From Cryptomeria japonica (lineage: Eukaryota > Streptophyta > Pinopsida > Cupressales > Cupressaceae): 64,000 nucleotides of DNA. The stretch covers positions 248,001 through 312,000 of the forward strand of contig NW_026728908.1 of assembly GCF_030272615.1 (NCBI RefSeq), in the 5' to 3' direction. Both the position numbers and the translations under genes were made by a program. Position 1 is the stretch's first letter. Every line of letters begins with the position of its first letter. The notes below the pieces were generated by a model. The model was not told the origin of the DNA. It worked only from the letters and a program-made list of their open reading frames with translations, and did not search any database. Shown here in pieces: positions 56,126-64,000 of this stretch.

Positions 56126-57440
56126 TTAAGCTCAATATGCGAGCTTACTGCTGATTGGAGAGAGTTGTTGCTTGCTGATTATGCCAAAAATCAGTTTGCA
56201 ACTAGCCTTATAGAAGGTACTTTTCATGATGAAAGTTACAAATTGGTTGAGGGATTGATACTATACAAGGGAAGAATCTTCATAGTGGCTGAATCTAAGT
56301 TAAAAGAGAAGATTTTGAAGACTTTCCATGACATCCCCCTCACTGGTCACCAAGGTTATTTCAAAACATACAGGCAGATCCGGGAGAGATTTTCTTGGAA
56401 GGGACTTAAAAATGATGTTTTGAAGTACATTAAGGAGTGTCATAAATGTCAGAGGAACAAAGATGAGCACACTCTACCAGCTGGTTTTTTACAACCTTTG
56501 CCTATTCTCGATCAAAAATGGGAAAGTATTTCCATGGATTTCATCACTGGGTTGCCTCGGGCTCAAGGGAAGGATAGTATCTATGTAGTGGTGGACAAAC
56601 TCACAAAGTTTGCTCATTTCTTTGCCATCACCAGTTTTTTTACAACAGCTCAAGTTGCTGAAGTGTTCTTCCGGGAGGTGTTCAGATTACATGGATTACC
56701 GAAGAACATTGTGAGTGATAGGGACAACAAGTTCCTAAGTGCTTTCTAGCAGGAGATTTTCAAATTGTGTGGTACTGTGCTCACTCCAATCACCAGTTAT
56801 CACCCCCAAACTAATGGACAGACCAAGATAGTGAATAAGTGGTTGGAAGGTTATCTTAGAAACTATGTCTCAGAGCAGTAGAACACATGGGTGAGATGGC
56901 TTCACCTAGGAGAGTATTGTTACAATTCCTCCTATCACATGTCCATCCGGATGTCACCATTCATGGCACTATATGGTTATGATGCTCCTAGCTTCGCGGA
57001 CTTGGTATTTGGTGATAGCAAAACCCCTCAGGCAAGGGATATGATGCAACAAAGCCAAGATATTCTGAGGATTTTGAGGGACAATCTCCAGCATGCACAG
57101 AATCAGCAGAAGTTGTATGCTGATCAGCAGCGAATTGAGCGCACCTTTGAGGTGGGCGACATGGTTTATTTAAGGCTCCAACCCTACAGACAGTCTACTC
57201 TCAAGAAGAGTGGGGTTGAGAAATTGAAGCCACGGTTCTATGGGCCTTTTAGAGTCAGCAGGAGGATTGGAGAAGTGGCGTATGAGTTGGAATTACCAGC
57301 AAGCAGCAGGATCCATAATGTATTTCACGTGTCTCGCCTTAAGAAGGCTCTAGGACATAATGTTGTTGCTTCAGCTGAGTTACCTCTGCTTGATGAGGAG
57401 GGAGAGTTGGTTTTGGTTCCTGAAGCTATCCTTGATTTCA
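56126..57440 (+). pseudogene. Gypsy II integrase (broken, catalytic Glu changed)
   Basis: HHCC-type finger (GHQGYFKTYRQIRERF to CHKCQRN), then the core: SMDFITGLP with the first Asp (about 56536), VSDRDNKF with the second (about 56710). NGQTKIVN (about 56813-56836) has Lys where the family has the catalytic Glu. Stops at 56747-56749 and 56879-56881. The C-terminal GPY-like block is LKPRFYGPFRVSRRIGEVAY, ending HNVFHVSRLKK. The Glu-to-Lys change alone should abolish integration. Confidence 0.9.
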
Positions 57441-57590
57441 GGGAACGATCTTTGAGGAGAAGAGTGATCAGGGAATACTTGATCAAATGGAAAAATCTAC
57501 CAGCAGAGGATGCTACGTGAGAAAATGAGGAGATTTTACTACATCCAGCCTTACAGTTGCTTGAGGACAAGCAATTTTGGAGAGGGCGGA
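57400..57590 (+). pseudogene. Gypsy II chromodomain
   Basis: PEAILDFRERSLRRRVIREY, LIKWKNLPAEDAT, a TGA (57518-57520) where Trp is expected, then ENEEILLHP. This is the chromodomain at the end of Tekay/Del-type integrases, thought to direct insertion into heterochromatin. Confidence 0.85.
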
Positions 57591-57591
57591 C
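57579..57591 (+). promoter_or_regulatory. Polypurine tract of Gypsy II
   Basis: GGAGAGGGCGGAC immediately before the 3' LTR. It overlaps the end of the pol reading frame. Confidence 0.75.
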
Positions 57592-59486
57592 TGTAATGTC
57601 CCCTTCTTGTTGATGACCTCCCAGTGGTCCATTAGCCTATTCTTGAGACCTGTAGGCTAGGTGGAATGAAGAATGAGGGGTTCAACATTGATGAGGCGAG
57701 GACTTACTATTTTTAGTAAGTCAGGGAATGGCTATTTTGGTGATATTGTCCTACTGAGCTCTCCATGCTCTGTCACTGGGCGCGAAGATCATGCTTTTCG
57801 GAGCATTAGTTCTTGACTTACTATTTTTAATAAGTGGCAGTGTGGCATAATTCTATTTCTGGCAGTGGACAGGGTCCCGATCCTGCAGCAGTTTTGTGGT
57901 CTTCCTGGCTCAGTTTCATCCTGGTTTTGATAGTAATCAGTACAGGAGTCATATGTGACACAATTAAATATTATTTCCTTATCCTAAGGTTTAATATTTA
58001 ATTAATCTGATTAATTGCTACTGATTTATTGAATTTGGGATTAATGTCTAATATCTCCTAAGTGCTTGGCGAAATTTATGTTTACTAAGGGGATGTCGAA
58101 ATTATTAAGAGAGATATTATTTCAGTTTTATCTCTAATGTTTGCTAAGTGGAATATCGTGGTCCTTGCTTTATGGCGTGAGGATTGACTTGTGAAGATGG
58201 CGCCACTCTTGGGGTCCACGTGAGGTGGAATGAAATGCAAATGAAAGAAGTTGAGTTTGAAGTAATTTGCATTTGAATTTGATGGTGTGAAGTTATTAAT
58301 AAGAGCCTTGGGCTCCCATTCTGGATCATCTTGAAAATTTGTAATGTTATGCTATCGGTTTGGCGATAGAACTTGAGGCTTTGGAGTGCGTCTCCCTAGT
58401 GCTTCCCGATTTCGTACTTGAAACATAGTACCTAGCTGTGTGCTGTTATCATCTACATTCTCAGAGCATGTCATAGTCAGTTTTGGTGTTGGGACAATTT
58501 TGGTGACTTGCTGGTTTGCCTATGGCTGAAGTGCATTTTCGATCACACGTCTCTGCTGAAGCAACTGACTGTTATGGGTATTGGCTCTTTTATCCTTCCC
58601 AGTAATGGCGATATACTTTGTAAGTTTTTGGCATTTTTAATTGAGTTTTGAATTTCCTAGACCAAATCGAAATTCTTAGGCGAGGCGTGGTTTTCTGTTT
58701 TGCATTGGGATGCATGCAAAATCAATAAGGGGAGTATGGTATCATGGTTTGGGTTGGTTGTCATTGCAGTTAATCTAGTGTGGGTTTGGGACTGATTTGG
58801 GGTGATTCGGATGTGTATTGAGAGAGTTGTGAGCTTTTTAGAGTTTTCTTAGGCTGCTGGTTTTGCAATTCTAGCTTGCAGATTGGTTATTAGCAGAAAT
58901 TCATGTTATTGGGATAATCTGTATTACTCTCTTTCTCATATCTCTATTTTTGTAAGGTTAAGTAGTAGTACTACTAACCAGTTCTATTTTGTAATTCTCA
59001 TCCCGCTGAAAAGTGGAAGAGGCTGGCTTGCCGCCTATTATCAAGCAAAATTGTAATTCCAGTCCTCCCACTGCATAAGTGGTCAAGTGATATCTATGTG
59101 TAATGGTCCTCCCGCTGCATAAGTGATTGTGTTGAGGTTGCTATGTAATTGCAGTCCTCCCGTTGAAATATTGCGGTTGAGTGATTTGTATTTTTGTGTA
59201 TCTCACTTGGCTGGTTCACCGCCAAGTTTTCTTGCTTTCCCGCTGGATAAGCGGAAGGGGCTGGCTTGCCGCCCAAGCATTGTATTGTTTTCAGTTAATT
59301 AAGCTAATGACCCCCTCAACACCGTATGTTCTCACCTTCCCACATTGGGCACTTGGTGATTAGAAAGTGGAAGGGTTACTTTCCTAGCATGTTTCAGTTT
59401 ATGATTTCTAATCTTAACAGGTTAACTTCTTGTTGATGATTATTGTTGGCCTTGAAAATAATAAAAAAAGTAATTGGGATATTACA
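57592..59486 (+). repeat. 3' LTR of Gypsy II
   Basis: 1895 bp, the same modules as the 5' copy. The first hairpin (57701-57722) is perfect here, while the second (57816-57835) has one changed arm base. The TATA-like box of the 5' LTR reads TTATTAATAA here, so this copy may have lost its promoter core. Confidence 0.95.
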
Positions 59487-60751
59487 TAGGAGGTATCAGT
59501 TAGACCCAAGAGACGAAAGGAAGGAACATAAATAGACAAGGATTCGCACAAGACTTACGAATTTACAATCTCAAGAAAACTAGAAGACAAAATCAAAGAA
59601 GCTCTCAAAGACAACAACCATTTTCGAGAGGCCCAAGCAATCACAAAGGAACAACTAAGAAAACCACTAGGTATGCAACTGGGAAGAGTGTCATCACTAG
59701 GTTGTCATGAGTTACCTTGGTAGGTCTTCAGTAGGTCCGGACCCCCTTCCTGGGTTACCCTGGTGACCTCCACCGACCCCTGGCCCCCATACAATCTCTA
59801 GTGGACCACACCAACCTTTCAAGTGGACAAGATTGGTGGATGCCATTCCAGGCCTTCTCAACTTGCCTTGAACCTATACAAGCGTTCAAGAGTAAGAGAG
59901 GCATCCAAGTTAATCTTATTTAATGCGAACTAACTACCCACCCCCAATTCATTATGTTATGTTTTCACTTGATTAGAAATTTTCATTCAGTTACCTTGGC
60001 GACCAATTTGGGTCCCAACCCCCAATGAAAGTCACTCCCCCATGTTTGCACCTAGGAATACGAGCAACACCAAAGATCAAATTGGAAAACACATGATGGT
60101 TAAACACCAAATTACCATAGCAAGGCTGACTCACTTGCTAGAATAAGATAACATATGGGAATAATCCAACGAAGGCTAGAAAACACCAACCATATACCAA
60201 AACATACAAGACTTGAACCAATATCGAAAAGAGAAGCAAGACTAAGACAATAAAGAAAACCATATCTCCCTCCCAAGCCTTTGGATACCAACATAAAACA
60301 ACCTTTCCAAATAGCCAGCAAAGACAAAAAGATCCAAGGGCATAGATATGATCTCATTATGACATGGATGACAGAGTTCAATTCTATTTACAAGAAGACC
60401 GGAATAATACTATAGATCAATACTTCATTAATTCCATTAATCCAAGGTTTAAAGAACCCATTATATCTTAATTTACTCAATTGATCTACCACTACAATAA
60501 ACATTATTTAAAATATCACATTTTATTTTAACCATAATATCAAACATGATTCATTGGATTATACGAAAGAACCCAAATACACAACATCATTGTATATATA
60601 TATATATATAAGTATATAATTTAATATAATAACTGCATTTAATCTCAACAAAGAAATAAGTCATCTATTTCCAAAAGAGTAATCTGCATATACACAACAG
60701 ATAATATATGAATTTATATATAAACATAAAATAGGATACAATTAAATATAA

Positions 60752-60756
<5 letters not shown>

Positions 60757-60801
<45 letters not shown>
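60757..60801. repeat. (AT)n microsatellite in copy 2
   Basis: TATA run of about 40 bases; a shorter run lies at 60594-60611. Confidence 0.9.
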
Positions 60802-60802
<1 letters not shown>

Positions 60803-62508
60803 ATTTCATATATAAAAATTGAAACATATAAATACATAGGAAAATAACAAAGAGATTCCACAAGGATTTCACAGAGTTTAAATAAATTAAAAAAAACATC
60901 CAGAATTCAGATTGCACAATTGGAATTAATATTCATAGTCAAACCCCAATTTTGTTAAAAATTAAGACCCAATTTAACCCAAATTCACAAATATTTTTCT
61001 TGAATCTAAAAACCCCATATCCAGAGATTACAATAGACAGTAATATATCCCAGATTCTCAACTAGAATGCAATATCCATAAAAAAAAACCCATTCTGAGA
61101 GAACTTTCATCTTTCGAATCAAGCACAAACAATCTCCTACAATGAAACAAAGAAATTTTCTTACTTGCAAGGTTTTGATCTGAAACCCCTACCTCAAAAC
61201 ATTGTCTGGGAAGAAAATATGTAGAAGCAAAAGTAGCAAATAAACAGATGTTCCTCGGCTCCGAATCCCGAGAGCGAGACACCAATCTCCAAAACTATGA
61301 GCAAATCAGTTCAAACCCCATTCTCAGATTTCTCAACAAAATTCCCTCAAATTCCCTTCATTTCTCAAGGACCAGATAATAATTTTTTGTACAAGGTTTT
61401 TTTTTTCCCCAAATTTTCTTCACGGAAATCGCTTCTTCCCCAAAATCCCCAAAAAGCAGAGAGAAATAATTTCTCCCAAAACATAACTCCCCATGCATGC
61501 GAGAATACTCCAATAATTAAATTCATTAATTTTCTATGTAACTCCCTACATGCAAAATAAAACAATTAAATGCCCATAACAAAAAATTATATATTTTTTT
61601 AATTAAAAGGTGAAATAGATTATGTAATTACTTTTAACAATTTATTTCTTGTGAGCACAAAATACCTAATTAAATGTTTTAATTTAATTAATTTAATTTT
61701 AATCTAGCACAATATGCAATTCATTAATTAAATAATTAATCAAGACGACTCACGTGCTATATGATTGAGAAACTATTTTTTTTTTCACAAAAATAATTAA
61801 TTAACATAATCCAAACTCTAAGAAGACAACTGCAACAAACATACACGAAGACACAACGACGAGACCGACAATCACAAGACTAACTACAACCACAAGGATA
61901 CTTGACAGGGAGGTTGTGTCTGGGGTCTGACTGATATCTCCGGTTTCCACTTTACTATTGGGTTGGAGAGCACGCTCAGACCTGAAGATTCAGGTGGAGT
62001 CAATGCTTGGTACCTGCAGCTGCATAAACAAACTGTCGAACATGTACATATAAACCACACAATATCATACCGTGAATAGGGAATGGAAGCGACGAAGCTT
62101 ACCCATGAAGAGTAGTGTGGCGCTTTTCCCTTTTACCCAAGCACATCAAAATAGAAGCAGTGTACATCAAATCAGTATGCATCAATAAACACAAATAACT
62201 CATGAGTAATCAATCACAATAATCTAACTAACTGGACATGAATAACATCTTATAAGCACATCATAAACAACATCATATCAATCCATCATAGACATCAACA
62301 TATAAATCATCATTCACAATCATATAACACAAAGTACATCATTATTGCAACGAACCATAGAGCACAAAGTATGAATATCACATATGAATCCAAAAGGCAT
62401 AGCCAAACATCATAACCAAATCCAAAATCGACCAACACCAAAAAGGGTCGAACCACACAGAACTCAAACCATAAAGTCTGACAAGCCAAAAGAGAGAGGG
62501 GCACTACA

Positions 62509-62780
62509 TTGAGTTACCGATTCGAGTTCGAGTACAGATATTATAATATATTATAATGTTTTAATATATTATAATATTATAACATATTATAATATTATAA
62601 TATTATTGTATGATAACATTATACAATAATATTTTTATATTTAATATTATATATATGAATTTAAAAAAATTAAAATTAATAAATGAAAAAAACCTATTTT
62701 ACTAAATATTATTAAAGATAAGCAAATACATCTATTTTATTAAGTTTATACCTAATAGCTCAGAAGCGGAATATATGTTT
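62509..62780. other. Very AT-rich spacer
   Basis: Composed of ATTATAATATTATAA words on both strands. No gene. Confidence 0.6.
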
Positions 62781-64000
62781 TGTAACGCCCTCGCTATGAG
62801 GCCAAGAGGACAAACCCACAAACCAATAAAATGCGAATAATTTTTTTTTTTAAAAGGAAGAAATGAATCAAGCATTTACAATACTACAAGATGATACAAG
62901 ATAAGATATAAAGAACATATAATCAACCAAGTGTCCTCAAGGCCTCACAATGATACATCTAAAAGATCATAATCAAATGGAGATGAAAAAAGAGAGTAAC
63001 TTTTACAAATAATAAACATCGTCCTTCTCTAGGTACATTGTTCGGATTACAAAGACATGAATATACATATGATCATAGTTACATTACAAGTCATCCATAA
63101 AGATGAAATTTTACAAAGTATAGTAAGGTCATGTGCTCAAAATCTGGAACACAAGGTAGAACTTCAGTCTTCTCTTTGAGCCAACTCGATTATGATGCCA
63201 CTCGTACCAAAACCCAATGGGTGCGAATAGCACTCCACCCAACCGTGTGGTACCATCGGGCCCACCCCCCGTGCAAGGAAGTATCAGTCGGACCCAGGAC
63301 AAGAGGGAGATACATGAGGAACAAGAACAACACCAGTTTCACAAGGGAACACTCACAAGATCACAATCACAAGATGGAATAAAGAACACACAAGATCAAC
63401 AATCATTGTTCAGATTCTAGAGGCCCAAGCAAACACAGAGAAACAACCAAGAAAACCACTAGGTATGCAATTGGGAAGAGTGTCATCACTAGGTTGTCAT
63501 GAGTTACCCTGGTAGGTCTTCACTAGGTCTTGGCCCCCATCCTGGGTTATCTTGGTAATCTCTACCGACTCCCGGCCCCAATACAACTCTAGTGGACCAC
63601 ACCAACCTTTAATGGAGACAAGATTGGTGGACGCCATTCTAGGCCTTCTCATCTTACCCCGAACCTATACGAGCATTCGGAAGTAAGAGAGGCATCCAAA
63701 AAATTATCTTGTTTAATGTGAACTAACTACCCATCCCCAATTCATTAAGTTATATTATCACTTGATTACAAACTTCATTGAGTTACCCTAGCGACCACTT
63801 TGGGTCTTGACCCCCAGTGAAAGCCACTCTCCCATGAATGCACCTAGGAAAACCAAAAAACCAAGATCCAAGCGGAAAAACCAAGAAGGAAATCACTATA
63901 ATACCATAGCAAGGCATGACCCTCTTGCTATAAAAAGTACCACAAAGGGAGGATCCAAAGAAGACTAGGAGTTACAAGATTAAGGTCTCAAATTGCCAAA
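62781..64000 (+). mobile_element. TGTAACGCCC-family LTR, copy 3 (runs off the window)
   Basis: Starts TGTAACGCCCTCGCTATGAGG and follows copies 1 and 2 through the phrases CCAATGGGTGCGAATA, GGGAAGAGTGTCATCACTAG and TCCTGGGTTA. It continues beyond the end of the window. Confidence 0.75.

Larger units (their letters stand above)
44900..59486 (+). mobile_element. Ty3/Gypsy chromodomain retrotransposon (element II), TSD TAGGA
   Basis: 14,587-bp element with LTRs starting TGTAATGTCCCCTTCT (44900 and 57592) and ending GGGATATTACA (46798 and 59486). The exact duplication TAGGA lies at 44895-44899 and 59487-59491. Primer site, gag, protease, RT, RNase H, integrase and a chromodomain are in chromovirus order, of Tekay/Del type by domain appearance. 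Without the nested solo LTR it would be about 8.7 kb. In the first 200 bases of the LTRs I count about nine differences, all transitions, so it is moderately old. Frames have many stops. Confidence 0.95.
44448..62508 (+). mobile_element. TGTAACGCCC-family LTR, copy 2 (split by Gypsy II)
   Basis: Starts TGTAATGCCCCCACCATGAGG at 44448, is interrupted at 44899 by Gypsy II, resumes at 59487 and ends GAGGGGCACTACA at 62508. That end matches the corresponding end of the 2769-6297 element (GAGGGGTACTACA when reversed). Without the insertion it is about 3.47 kb. No coding domain. No exact target duplication was seen (CTAGG on the left, TTGAG on the right). Confidence 0.7.

Overview
The window looks like intergenic DNA from a very large seed-plant genome, most likely a gymnosperm (inference from the long, old, nested LTR retrotransposons, the very low gene density and the sparse, broken reading frames). 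I found no intact host gene. Almost everything that can be named is a transposable element or its debris, and every transposon reading frame is broken.

Layout. 1-6672: AT-rich DNA and pyrimidine (TCTA/TCTC) tracts; one tract is split by a 3.5-kb solo-LTR-like element (2769-6297, TSD TTCTA). 6673-11071: no gene, an array of TCAAG..CTTGA palindromes and a Harbinger/Tourist-type MITE (8871-9329, TSD TTA). 11072-15384: a degenerate hAT transposon with a broken transposase on the minus strand and large palindromes in its leader intron. 15975-25860: an old Ty3/Gypsy chromovirus (TSD TACTC) that received a MITE in its 5' LTR, an RNase-H-bearing fragment in its leader and a reverse-oriented LTR between gag and pol. 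28074-34203: a Ty1/Copia element with both LTRs, in which the LTRs and the stretch after pol are packed with hairpins. 35082-35462: a complete 381-bp TRIM/SMART element (TSD TACCC). 35533-43206: fragments of LTRs beginning TGTAATGTCCC, around a GC-richer, organelle-like island (about 37.8-41.4 kb) with a 1.66-kb fold-back repeat. 43207-64000: three copies of the TGTAACGCCC LTR family. The middle copy is split by a 14.6-kb chromodomain Gypsy element (44900-59486, TSD TAGGA), that element by a 5.9-kb solo LTR (48528-54442, TSD GGACT), and that LTR by a 1.5-kb hAT derivative (52344-53855, TSD GTTAAAAT), which itself carries a 442-bp insert.

How the parts relate. The two Gypsy elements have the order gag, protease, reverse transcriptase, RNase H, integrase, chromodomain, with initiator-Met-tRNA type primer sites. 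The Copia element has gag, protease, integrase, RT, RNase H. Both the Copia and the younger Gypsy have lost a catalytic integrase residue besides carrying stops and frameshifts, so neither could move by itself now.

The most interesting signal is structural. The non-coding parts of several unrelated elements are built from serial short hairpins whose stems differ but remain complementary while the loops stay similar. The clearest case is about twelve hairpins between pol and the polypurine tract of the Copia element (32950-33342). Comparable modules are ACTTACTATTTTTAGTAAGT-like hairpins in three LTRs and CCACT..AGTGG hairpins in two LTR groups. All of this was read by eye, with no alignment or folding computed.
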